60,000 bases of DNA from Neocallimastix lanati (nom. inval.) (lineage: Eukaryota > Neocallimastigomycota > Neocallimastigomycetes > Neocallimastigales > Neocallimastigaceae). Below, piece by piece: positions 17,734-29,402 of this stretch (its first letter is position 1; each line of letters begins with the position of its first letter). The translations under genes were made by a program, and so were the position numbers. The notes below the pieces were generated by a model. It saw only the letters and a program-made list of their open reading frames with translations. It was not told the origin of the DNA and made no database searches. Location of the stretch: assembly GCA_016946835.1 (NCBI GenBank), contig JACVTC010000033.1, positions 290,001 to 350,000 on the forward strand, written 5' to 3'.

Positions 17734-18259
17734 TATATATATATATATAATTTTTTTTTTTTAAATATTAATAGTAATAATCAATTTTTTTATTAATAAA
17801 ATATATATTTTAAAATTTGGTTAATTAAAAATTTTTTCACATAATTTTTTGTAAAATATATAATACTAAATCTTAGTAAATATTATATATATATATTTCA
17901 TTACTTAATTATAAATTTCAAAATTAAAAGATAATTCAATGTTTAAAAAAAATTTTTTTTTTTAAAATTATATATATATATAATATTACATAATAATATG
18001 ATTTTTTTTTTAATTATTAATTATTATTATTATTTTTGTAAAAATCTTATATTGGGAATCCTTTAACATTAATGTTTTATACATTTTTTTTTTTTTTTTT
18101 TTAAACTTTATTATGGATTAAATCTATATTAATAAATAAAGTTCTTTATAAGTGTAATAATAATTACTAAATTTATCAATGAAAATGATATATATTTTTA
18201 TTTTTATCAATTTACCATAAATTTTATTTCCAAAAAAATTTTTATAAAAATTTTTTTTC

Positions 18260-18316
18260 TTGTTTTATTCGTCAAGACATTTCATAATTAATTGTTTTAT
18301 TCGTCAAGACATTTCA
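18260..18316. promoter_or_regulatory. 25-bp direct repeat upstream of the flagellar-type gene
   Basis: An exact 25-bp string (TTGTTTTATTCGTCAAGACA plus TTTCA) occurs at 18260-18284 and 18292-18316, 32 bp apart, about 290 bases before the ATG at 18603. It carries the partly palindromic GTCAAGAC and is unusually GC-containing for this spacer. It may be a paired factor-binding site or simply a small tandem duplication; function is inferred. Confidence 0.4.
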
Positions 18317-18350
18317 AATTAATAAAAAATTATAATTAAAATTTTAATTA

Positions 18351-18391
<41 letters not shown>

Positions 18392-18602
18392 TAAATACTC
18401 ATTGACTTTGTAATTTTTTTATCTTCTTTAAAATTTTTTAAAATATTTATTAATATATAAAAACTAAATTTTTAATTGCTTAACTTATCATAATAATATA
18501 TATATTCCATTATTTTATTTATTTTTCATAAATAGACTATAACTAAAAAAAATTTTAATATTGAAAAAATTTTAGAAAAAAAAAAACAAAAAAAAACAAA
18601 AG

Positions 18603-20209
18603 ATGGGAATTTTAGAAGATTCAAAATGTTATGCCACTCCAGGTTATACAGGCTTTATTCCATCTATGATGGATTCATTTGGTGAAACATATGGATCATT
18701 AACAAAGAAAATTGTAAAGAATGATCCATGCCTTCAAAGAAATGCAAAAATAAGAGAGGAACGTAAAAAGGAAAATGAAATTTATGAAAAAAAAATTAAA
18801 GAAGTTGAATGTTCATTACCATGGAAAAAAAAAGTAAACTTTAGAAAAGATAGTGATGATGACAGAAAAACCATTTTCCCACCAATTCCTGGATATCAAG
18901 GTAAAATTTGTTCCATTATTATCAACTGACTTTTTTATTAGTTAATTAAAACGATTATGAAAAAAATCAACGAAAGATAAAAATTACAATACTTAATTGA
19001 TTTTATATTCATATATACTTTATAAATATTAAATAAATTATTAATAATATCAATAAAAATTATAAAATGATAAGATTTATTATTATAAAAAAAATTATTA
19101 TTATTTTTTACATGAATAACATATTAATATATATAAAATAACCATTTATAAATCATATAAAAATAAAAATTAAAATAAAAAATAGGTTTTGTAACACTTT
19201 CAAAAGATCAATTTGGTAAATCATATATGGAATGTAATCAAAAAGCTATGGCAGAATTTAATTATTATCAAAAAAATAGAGAAAACACTCATGCAGTTCA
19301 AAGTATCATTGACACAGTTCATCCTACTCCAGTTGATCCAACAACAGCTCGTAATGTTAAAATATCATATATTTCAAAGCATGATCCAGAATTATTAGAA
19401 AATATGTCGGCTTATAAGCTTCCTAAGAATCATCCACAAAAATATTTTATTGCTGGATATCAAGGATTTGTTCCACATATTCAAAACTATTTTGGAGAGT
19501 CATGTAAATAATAATTATATTAATAATAATTATTTTATTTTCAATACATCAAAATTAATATTTAAAATTATAAAAGAATGCAATAATAATCTATTATAAA
19601 AGAATGCAATAATAATCTAATTATTATGATTAATATTGATGATTTTATGACTTTTTTTAATAATTATTTATTATTAATTTATTTCTGATTAATTAATAAA
19701 AAAAAATTTTTTTTTTTTTTTTTTTTGATAATCTAATTTTGTATTTTAAAATATTACTACTATATATAAAATAATGGATATATATATATATATTGTTTAG
19801 ACTCAAGAAATTCAACTAAAGCTATTAATCAATTCCAAACACCAACAGCTGATTATAATCCATATTCTTTAATAAGACCTAAAGAAAAGAAAATTAATTT
19901 ATCTGTTAAAAACCCAATTCCAGGCTACACAGGTTATATGCCAGGTAATAACAATAATAAAATAATAATAAAATAAATTTATTAATAAATATTATTTTCT
20001 AATAAAATATTATTTCTTGCAATTAACAAATGTGTTATAATAACTATTTTTTCATAATATATATATACAAAAAAAAAAAAAAATTAAAACCTATATATAA
20101 AGGCTCTAAAGGAGAAATTGGAAAAACATATGGTGCAGTTTCTGAGAAAACTATGCAAAGAATAAATAAACATAAAATTAAGGTTTATTCAGACACTGCT
20201 GAAGCATAA
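18603..20209 (+). CDS. PGYxG-repeat protein, CIMIP2/FAM166-like (probable ciliary microtubule inner protein), 4 exons
   Basis: Exons 18603-18900, 19186-19503, 19801-19944 and 20103-20209 join in frame to 867 nt (288 residues) with GT..AG introns. The protein contains four copies of an [IT]xGYxG(F/Y)xx...(F/I)GxxY motif: residues 12-31 (PGYTGFIPSMMDSFGETYG), 95-113 (IPGYQGFVTLSKDQFGKSY), about 188-206 (IAGYQGFVPHIQNYFGESY) and 245-264 (IPGYTGYMPGSKGEIGKTYG). Introns interrupt three of the four motifs. The motif resembles the DUF2475/CIMIP2 (FAM166) family, small proteins bound inside ciliary doublet microtubules (family knowledge). A gut fungus with flagellated zoospores would be expected to keep such a gene. 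The function is inferred from this motif only. A 26-29-bp tandem duplication (about 19567-19620) lies inside intron 2. Confidence 0.82.
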
Positions 20210-20922
20210 AAAATTATCATAATTCATAAATTATCTTTTCATAATTTTAAATATTATAATAATAATTATATGAATATGAAATCATAATCAAAGAAGTTTT
20301 AAATCAAATTAAACAAAAAATTTTTTTTTATAATTTTAATTCTATTTTTATTAAAATAATAAAATTATAATTATAATTTTTTAGTTAATAATATTAAAGC
20401 CTTTTTTTTTTTTTTAAGTTTTAATATAGATTTTCACTTTAGAAATTAAATCTTTTTTTTATATTTTATTATTTCATTATAAATTTTTAAAAAACTTTAT
20501 CTTTATTACTTCACTAATTAAGAAAAATTTTAGAAATTTAACATCAATAAAACTAAAAAAAAAAAAAATTTTGTTTAAAAAAAAAAATGTAATGATTAAT
20601 GTTTTCATAAAAATAAAATTTTTTATATTTTTGAATATTTAAATATATTATGAATATTATCTGTTATAAATATTATCTTTAAATGTTTTATATCATTAAC
20701 ATGATCTTTAAGTGTTCAAATAAATTATAAATATTTATTTTTTCATATATTTTAATATTTTAATATTAAAATATAAATTGCAATTAAAATATTCATATTT
20801 TAATTAAAAATAAGAAAAAAATATATATATTATAGAAATACATAATTTTTCTTATATTTTAATATTAAATCTAATTAGCAATTAAAATATTATTAGTTTG
20901 ACCTAAAAAAATAAAATAAAAT

Positions 20923-20957
<35 letters not shown>

Positions 20958-20989
20958 AAATAAAATATAAAAATAAAAACGTTAATTCA
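20210..20989. other. AT-rich spacer
   Basis: Homopolymer runs and (AAAAT)n near 20905-20965; no gene is seen. The 61-residue minus frame here is F/L/I/Y only. Confidence 0.6.
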
Positions 20990-21310
20990 ATGTAATCAAT
21001 TTTAAAAATAGTTTTAATAATTTTTGTCTCATATAGAATTATTAAATAATAAAGATAATAAATACTATTAAATATCATATTTAAATTACGATATTATAAT
21101 GATATTATAATGTTTCTTATAATAATTTATAATGGTATAAATGTAATATTTATAACTGTAATAAAATAAAAAAAATAAATAATTTCATCATAATCAATTA
21201 TAAAAAATAATTTTAATAATTTTTGTGTAAAAGTTGAATTATTAAATAATAATGAAAATGACATATACTATTAAATATCATAATTAAATTATGATATTAT
21301 AATGATTCTT
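20990..21310. repeat. Diverged tandem duplication (~200-bp period)
   Basis: A block at about 20990-21112 (GTAATCAATTTTAAAAATAG ... AAATCATATTTAAATTACGATATTATAATG) recurs with changes at about 21190-21310. The same order of landmarks is kept: TTTTAATAATTTTTGT, GAATTATTAAATAATAA, ACTATTAAATATCATA and GATATTATAATGAT. Confidence 0.7.
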
Positions 21311-21409
21311 GTAAATATTAAGACTTTAATAAAAATAAAAATTATTGAAATAAACTGAAATAAACTGAAGTAAAAATTATTGAAAAATAAATAAATAAAT
21401 AAATGAATA

Positions 21410-21445
<36 letters not shown>

Positions 21446-21461
21446 TACTATCTATATATAA

Positions 21462-22762
<1,301 letters not shown>

Positions 22763-23446
22763 ATAATGATAAAGATAATTAATATTTTAATTATTTCTTT
22801 AATTTTATTTTATTAAATTTATAAAATTCCATAAAAATTAAATTATTAATAAACAAACAAAAAAAAAATTATATAGCTTTAAATTTAAAATTAAAAGACA
22901 TGACAGAATCAAAAGATGTGACTATATCTTCATAATATCATGTAACAAATGAATAAAAAATACTATTTTTATTAATAATATATCGGATATTTATTTTATT
23001 TTTACTTGATTTTTAATATTGTTATTATTGATATTATTATTATTATTAATTTTAATGTTATATCAATTCGAATTCTCAAGTTTGTTCAACGATAAATGAA
23101 TATTTTGTGTTCCTTGAATAAACATTCCTATTATTATTATTATTATTATTATTTTTCAAGTTCAAAAAAGTAAAAAAATATAATGTAATTGTATGTAATA
23201 TTAATTTTCTTAATCTTTTTTATTATGAATAATATCCTTTTTTTAATAGAGTATTTAATTGTAAATTATTAATCATAGATTTAACTTTTTTTGACAAAAT
23301 TCAAAATTGACATCTTGGAATTGAACTTTATTTCATATAATTTTATAACCTTAATTTTTTTTTTTTTTTACTATATTTCGAAAGTTATATATTATTTCAT
23401 TTTTTTTTCTTTTTTTCTTTTGGTTTTTATTGAAATATTAAAATAA

Positions 23447-23484
<38 letters not shown>

Positions 23485-23757
23485 GTAAATAAGCCTAATT
23501 AAAATTTTACAAATTATCTTTTCAATTAATAACATAATAAATAATATTGTTTTTTTTTCTTATTAAATATAATTTTATATATAAAGGATAAATGAAAGAA
23601 TTTAATTCAAAAAAACAATAATTTAATATAATTTCAATTTATTAAATTAATTTATATTCGTTAAAAACATGATTTCTTTTAACATTTTAATTATTTAAAT
23701 AAAAATACACATGATGTTAAACTTCAAATAAACTATACAATATGAATGTAATTAAGA

Positions 23758-23799
<42 letters not shown>

Positions 23800-24807
23800 T
23801 TAATAATAATAATAATAATATTAATAATAATAATAATATTAATAATAATGATAATAATAATAATAATAATAATAATTTATTAAAAATATTTTATAATTGT
23901 TAAGATAATTTAATATTATTAACATAAGAAAATAAATTTAAAGAAATAATTAGTTACAATGAAGTCATAATAATACAAAAGAATTAATAAAAGAATATTA
24001 TTTCTTTTTTTTTTTATTTTATTTCTTCTGAAAATTTCTTCTGAACATCAACAACAACAAAAAAAAAAAAATGAAATAATAATAAAATTTTTTATAATAA
24101 TAAATATATATACATACTTTCAATATTAATTATTATTAATTTTTTTTTTCTTCTCTCTTTTAGTTATTAATAATGTTTAATTAATTAAAATTATTAATTA
24201 AATTATAATGGATAAATTTTAATTTTTAAAAAATTTTTTATCAAAAAAGTATAATTACTAAAATTTTATTATTTTTAAAGTTTTAGAAATCTTATTTATT
24301 ATAAATATGGTTGACTATAGTTTATATTTGAAGATTATAGTTGAGCCTACTGACAATTAATTTAATTAATATTAAAGTTTCATTAACTATTGAATATTTG
24401 GTTTTTAATATAAAATTTATTATAATACTATTGGAAGGTTGTACAATATTAATTATCCAAATATTAGGAAAAAAATAGGATAGAATATACCTAAATTAAA
24501 AATAATATAAATATTTACAATTAATATATAGACAAAAGAATGAAAATTAATTAAAAAAGAAAAGGAAAATGTGTAAAAAAAAAAAACATTGGGAAACCAA
24601 TTTTTTATATAAAAAGACTTTTTTATACTTCATTTTTTTTAAAATTTTGACTTTTTAAAAAATATTATTTTTTTATTAAGAAAGTAAATAAAATATATAT
24701 ATAAATAATTATATATATATTTTATTTATTATATTCATAAATTTATAAATTTATAATATATATTTTAAAATAAAAAAGTAATTTAATAAAAAGTGATAAA
24801 TTAAACC

Positions 24808-24845
<38 letters not shown>

Positions 24846-24936
24846 TAAATATATAAAAAAATATATATAATTTTATAAAATTAGTTATATAATAGAAATT
24901 TAAATTAATAAATACATTATAAAATAATAAAAAAAA
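22763..24936. other. AT-rich spacer upstream of CotH gene 1
   Basis: Contains interrupted (AAT)n at about 23759-23876 and A/T homopolymers. No coding sequence is recognised on either strand. Confidence 0.65.
24588..24620 (+). promoter_or_regulatory. Candidate promoter of CotH gene 1
   Basis: ATTGGGAAACCAAT, a perfect inverted CCAAT pair around GAAA, is followed closely by TATATAAAAAG, about 320 bases before the ATG. CotH gene 2 likewise has ATTGG followed by ATATATATAAG at about 32747-32776. TATA-like strings are abundant here, so only the CCAAT pair carries weight. Confidence 0.3.
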
Positions 24937-27900
24937 ATGTTAAAGTATATTGTATTACTATTAGCTATTTCAGTAGGCACAGTTCTTTCTAGAACAGTAA
25001 CTTTTAGTGTTATTGCCTTTGATAAAGATGTAAAAGTGAAGGTTAATGATGATAAGGAATATGATATGACACGTGAAGTTGATGTTGATCCATTATATAA
25101 ATATAAATTACTTAATGCCCCAACAGGAAAAATTACATACAAATATATTGTTAATGGTGAAGAAGAAAATTTCACTCGTACCTTAGATGGTATTTCCACT
25201 TCTACTTATTACGATTTCTTTGGAAGAGAAGAAACTCTAAAAAAGCTTGAAAAATTCCAATATCCAGATAATAATTGGAATAGAAGTATTGGTGCCACCA
25301 AACTTTTTAATGATACATATATTCCAACCATTCACTTCTCTGGTGAAAACACTGAATTATTCTTCCATAACCCAGGTACCAGTAGAAAATTAGAAAGAGT
25401 TACTTTTTATTTTAAAGATTCTAGAACCTCATTTACAAAAGTTCCAGCTACTGCTAAGAATAAGAACTTTGAAAAATTTCAAATTAGATTACAACTTGGT
25501 ACAAAAGGTATTAAAGGAAGATATTTATTAAAACTTCGTAACGGTAGTGAAGATCCACTTAACCTTCGTCAAACTATCTATGGTAATATTAACCAGGCTA
25601 TTGGTATTCCAAGTATTCACTCAATTATGGTTCGTGTTTACTACAATGAAAAACCAGCTGGTTTCTATACCTTACAAGAAGAAGCTTACAGTGAATCTTT
25701 TGTTAAAGCTGAATTTTACGGTGAATCTGTCGATCATACCATTGATGCTCCAAATCCAGTCGGTGATACGTTTGATTGTTCCACTGGTGCTGATTTCGAA
25801 TATCAACCGAGAAACATGTCATTCTACGATCCATTTGCTCTTAAAATTGGGGATAATAAGGATAAATTAATTGCACTTACTAAAGCTCTTGATGAATTAG
25901 ATACTACAGATGAAGAAGCTGTGGCCTACTTCGATAAATATTGGTTCGATATTGAAACTTTCCACAAGGCTATGTGTATGGAATACTTAACTGCTGACTG
26001 GGATGGCTATTGGTACTTTACCAGTAACTTTGCTTTATACCAAGATCCAAGACAATCTACGGATAGTACCTACAAGTTCTATTTCATTACACAAGATCAT
26101 GATGAAACCTTTGGTGTAGGTTTATCTGAAACCACTAATACAGTGGGTTATGATTTCCCAAAGCAATCTTACAAAACTATGCTTAACAAGGTCTGGCACG
26201 GAGATGAATATGATGCTTTCCATCGTACTTTAGTTGATAAGTTAATTGCTGGTTCTCCAGAACTTCAACTTCGTTTTGAAAGAACTCTTATCTCTATTGT
26301 TAAGAATATTTTCAACCCAGTTGCTTTCACTAAGGTCGTTGATTCCTACTACGAACGTTACAGACCAGATGTTCAATGGGATTACTCCTTCACTCGTCCA
26401 TACAGACGTAGTAGCCAAAATCCAGACTGGCGTTATAAAGATTTCTTAGCTGGTTTTGAAAATCCACTTCCAGGTCTTCCATGGGGTCTTTATGAATGGG
26501 TTACTCTTAGAGCTGAAGCCATTAAAAAGGAATTTTGTATTACTTGGGAAGGTGATGCTAACCCACCAACTGATTGTATACCATTTGACTACGAAAGTAC
26601 TACAATTAAAGAAATTGAAAGTAGTACTACAGTTTTAGAGCCAACAACTTCTATTCCTACAGAAGAAACTACTTCTACTCCTGCAGAAGAAACTACTATT
26701 CTTGACGAAACGACATCTAATGATACTGTTGAAGAACCAACAACTAAGGTTGATGAAGAATCAACAACTAAGGATGTTGAAGAATCAACAACAACTAAGG
26801 CTGTTGAAGAATCAACAACAACTAAGGCTGTTGAAGAACCATCAACGGCTAAGGATGATGAAGAACCAACAACTAAGGCTGATGAAGAACCAACAACTAA
26901 GGTTGATGAAGAACCAACAACTAAGGATGATGAAGAACCAACAACTAAGGATGTTGAAGAATCAACAACAACTAAGGCTATTGAAGAACCAACAACTAAG
27001 GCTGATGAAGAACCAACAACTAAGGCTGCTGATGAACCAACAACTAAGGATGTTGAAGAACCAACAACTAAGGATGATGAAGAACCATCAACTAAGGTTG
27101 ATGAAGAATCAACAACAACTAAGGCTGTTGAAGAACCAACAACTAAGGTTGATGAAGAACCAACAACTAAGGATGTTGAAGAATCAACAACAACTAAGGC
27201 TGTTGAAGAACCATCAATGACTAAGGATGATGAAGAACCAACAACTAAGGTTGATGAAGAATCTATATCAACTAAGGCTGCTGAAGAATCAACAACTAAG
27301 GATGTTGAAGAACCAACAACTAAGGCTGCTGAAGAACCATCAACGACTAAGGATGATGAAGAACCAACAACTAAGGTTGATGAAGAACCAATAACTAAGA
27401 CTATTGAAGAACCAACAACTAAGGTTGATGAAAAACCAACAACAAAGATTGTTGAAGAATCAACAGCAATTAAGGATGATGAAGAACCAACAACTAAGGT
27501 TGATGAAGAACCAACAACTAAGGTTGAAGAATCAACAACAACTAAGGCTGTTGAAGAATCAACAACAACTAAGGCTGTTGAAGAACCATCAATGACTAAG
27601 GATGATGAAGAACCAACAACTAAGGCTGCTGAAGAATCAACAACTAAGGTTGATGAAGAACCAACAACTAAGGCTGTTGAAGAACCATCAACGGCTAAGG
27701 ATGATGAAGAACCAATAACTAAGACTATTGAAGAACCAACAACTAAGGTTGATGAAAAACCAACAACAAAGATTGTTGAAGAATCAACAGCAATTAAGAA
27801 TGATGAAGAACCAACAACTAAGGTTGATGAAGAACCAACAACTAAGGTTGAAGAATCAACAACAACTAAGGCTGTTGAAGAATCAACAACAACTAAGGCT

Positions 27901-28683
27901 GTTGAAGAATCAACAACAACTAAGGCTGTTGAAGAACCATCAATGACTAAGGATGATGAAGAACCAACAACTAAGGCTGCTGAAGAATCAACAACTAAGG
28001 ATGTTGAAGAACCAACAACTAAGGCTGCTGAAGAACCATCAACGACTAAGGATGATGAAGAACCAACAACAAAGGTTGATGAAGAACCAACAACTAAGGT
28101 TGATGAAAAACCAACAACAAAGATTGTTGAAGAATCAACAGCAATTAAGGATGATGAAGAACCAACAACTAAGGCTACTGAAGAACCAACAACTAAGACT
28201 ACTGAAGAATCAACAGCTAAGGTTGATGAAGAACCAACTTCAGAAGTCGAAAGTACTAAGGCTACAGAAGATGATGAAGAAACAACTGCTGATTTATCTG
28301 ATGTAGAAGGTTCAGAAATTGAAAATGAAGCAACTACTTCTCAAGAAGATGATGATGATGAAGAACCGACTGATGATATATCTGATGATAAAGGTTCTGA
28401 AATTAAAGAAGACATTGTTGACAAAAATTCAGAAAATTTAGAGAACGTTTCTTCTGTTGATGATGCTGAAGAAGCTACTACTATGTCATCTGATGATGAA
28501 AACGACGATAGTATTGATTTAGATAAAGTTGACGACAAAGAAATTGATGGTGATGATGAAGATAGTTTAGAAGAATCTGATGATATTAAGCCATTTATCA
28601 AAGAAGATACTAAAAAACCAACAGCTAAAACCACTAAAGCTGGATCATCAAAGCGTCGTTGTTACGTTAAAACTAGACTCTAA
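24937..28683 (+). CDS. Secreted CotH-family protein 1 with giant Thr/Glu/Asp/Lys repeat tail
   Basis: A single 1248-residue frame. A signal peptide (MLKYIVLLLAISVGTVLS) leads a CotH domain, about residues 90-545. Conserved blocks include IPTIHFSG, LRQTIYGNINQAIGIPS, MCMEYLTADWDGYWYFTSNF and QDHDETFGVG at 386-395, the acidic block expected in this kinase-like family. From about 555 to 1120 the chain is built of 8-10-residue units such as EEPTTKVD, EESTTTKAV and EEPSMTKDD. It then becomes strongly acidic and ends with a basic GSSKRRCYVKTRL. No dockerin or transmembrane segment is seen. CotH in Bacillus phosphorylates spore-coat proteins; gut fungi carry many CotH proteins of unclear role (family knowledge). 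The tail is probably an O-glycosylated stalk (inference). Paralogue of the gene at 32948, in the same orientation. Confidence 0.92.
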   Translation: MLKYIVLLLAISVGTVLSRTVTFSVIAFDKDVKVKVNDDKEYDMTREVDVDPLYKYKLLNAPTGKITYKYIVNGEEENFTRTLDGISTSTYYDFFGREETLKKLEKFQYPDNNWNRSIGATKLFNDTYIPTIHFSGENTELFFHNPGTSRKLERVTFYFKDSRTSFTKVPATAKNKNFEKFQIRLQLGTKGIKGRYLLKLRNGSEDPLNLRQTIYGNINQAIGIPSIHSIMVRVYYNEKPAGFYTLQEEAYSESFVKAEFYGESVDHTIDAPNPVGDTFDCSTGADFEYQPRNMSFYDPFALKIGDNKDKLIALTKALDELDTTDEEAVAYFDKYWFDIETFHKAMCMEYLTADWDGYWYFTSNFALYQDPRQSTDSTYKFYFITQDHDETFGVGLSETTNTVGYDFPKQSYKTMLNKVWHGDEYDAFHRTLVDKLIAGSPELQLRFERTLISIVKNIFNPVAFTKVVDSYYERYRPDVQWDYSFTRPYRRSSQNPDWRYKDFLAGFENPLPGLPWGLYEWVTLRAEAIKKEFCITWEGDANPPTDCIPFDYESTTIKEIESSTTVLEPTTSIPTEETTSTPAEETTILDETTSNDTVEEPTTKVDEESTTKDVEESTTTKAVEESTTTKAVEEPSTAKDDEEPTTKADEEPTTKVDEEPTTKDDEEPTTKDVEESTTTKAIEEPTTKADEEPTTKAADEPTTKDVEEPTTKDDEEPSTKVDEESTTTKAVEEPTTKVDEEPTTKDVEESTTTKAVEEPSMTKDDEEPTTKVDEESISTKAAEESTTKDVEEPTTKAAEEPSTTKDDEEPTTKVDEEPITKTIEEPTTKVDEKPTTKIVEESTAIKDDEEPTTKVDEEPTTKVEESTTTKAVEESTTTKAVEEPSMTKDDEEPTTKAAEESTTKVDEEPTTKAVEEPSTAKDDEEPITKTIEEPTTKVDEKPTTKIVEESTAIKNDEEPTTKVDEEPTTKVEESTTTKAVEESTTTKAVEESTTTKAVEEPSMTKDDEEPTTKAAEESTTKDVEEPTTKAAEEPSTTKDDEEPTTKVDEEPTTKVDEKPTTKIVEESTAIKDDEEPTTKATEEPTTKTTEESTAKVDEEPTSEVESTKATEDDEETTADLSDVEGSEIENEATTSQEDDDDEEPTDDISDDKGSEIKEDIVDKNSENLENVSSVDDAEEATTMSSDDENDDSIDLDKVDDKEIDGDDEDSLEESDDIKPFIKEDTKKPTAKTTKAGSSKRRCYVKTRL
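26740..28240 (+). repeat. Coding minisatellite in CotH gene 1
   Basis: Repeats of about 24-30 bp, mostly AA(C/T)CAACAACTAAGGNTGNTGAAG. A second-order duplication is visible: the block at about 27388-27660 is repeated 324 bp downstream, marked by the rare peptides ITKTIEEPTT, DEKPTTKIVEE and STAIK. In the second copy one extra ESTTTKAVE unit is present. A third partial copy (DEKPTTKIVEE, STAIK) starts near 28098. Alternative-frame peptides rich in KNQQLRL over this region are shadows. Confidence 0.93.
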
Positions 28684-29358
28684 ATTCTAGAGTAACAAAA
28701 AAAAAAAAAAAAAAAGCTAGATTATAGACTAAAAAATAAAATAAAATTATTATTATATTAATATATAATTATATAATAATATATAATCAAAAAAAATTTT
28801 TTTAAAAACTTTTTTATATAGAAATTAAATAATATATTTTTTTTTAAAAAAAATTTTAATATAGAAATTAAATAATATATATAATTAAAATTATTTTTAA
28901 TAAAATATATTATCAATAAAAATTAATAATGATAATAAAGTAAAAAACTAAAAAGAAATTGTATAAATAAATCAAAAATTAAAAAAATAAAAAAAAAAAT
29001 TATATATTTAAATAAATTTAAATAAATAATTAAATAATTAAAATAAAATAAAATAAAATCTTTTTTAGATTTAACTATAATCAAGTTTAATGATGTTTTT
29101 ATTAATAATGTACAAAAAAAAAGGAAAAAAGAAAAAAGTCTTTCTATTTGGTAAAAATTAATTATAGTAAAATAATAGAATTAATCTTGTTATGACAAAA
29201 AATATAATTACTTATAAACTAGTATTATGACATATGCTATTAATATTATATTTATTATTGTTACAATATTTGAATTTATATTATTAGGATAAACACTTCA
29301 AATTTTATGATCTCAAATTTTATGATCTCAAATTTTATTTATTATTAATATTTTATTG

Positions 29359-29402
29359 TTTATTTATTATTATAGTTATAGTTAACTATAATAATAAATA
29401 AA
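29359..29402. repeat. Perfect 20-bp hairpin
   Basis: The left arm 29359-29378 and right arm 29383-29402 are exact reverse complements around a 4-nt loop (arm begins TTTATTTATTATTATAGTTA). On RNA it would form a very stable stem. It is all A/T apart from one G/C pair, so slippage or palindrome formation within ATT repeats is a possible origin. Confidence 0.75.

Larger units (their letters stand above)
16606..18602. other. AT-rich spacer with (ATT)n-derived sequence
   Basis: About 16720-17450 is degenerate ATT/TTA trinucleotide sequence. An inverted-repeat element (17627-17733) and a 25-bp direct repeat (18260-18316) stand out. T runs at 18080-18100 and 18353-18389 separate these from the gene at 18603. 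No gene is seen. Confidence 0.7.

Noticed and set aside
26702-28306. Plus-strand KNQQLRL-rich frames and the minus-strand Ser-rich frame at 28341-28634
   Set aside because: Shadow frames of the CotH 1 repeat, which lacks stops in other frames by virtue of its unit sequence.
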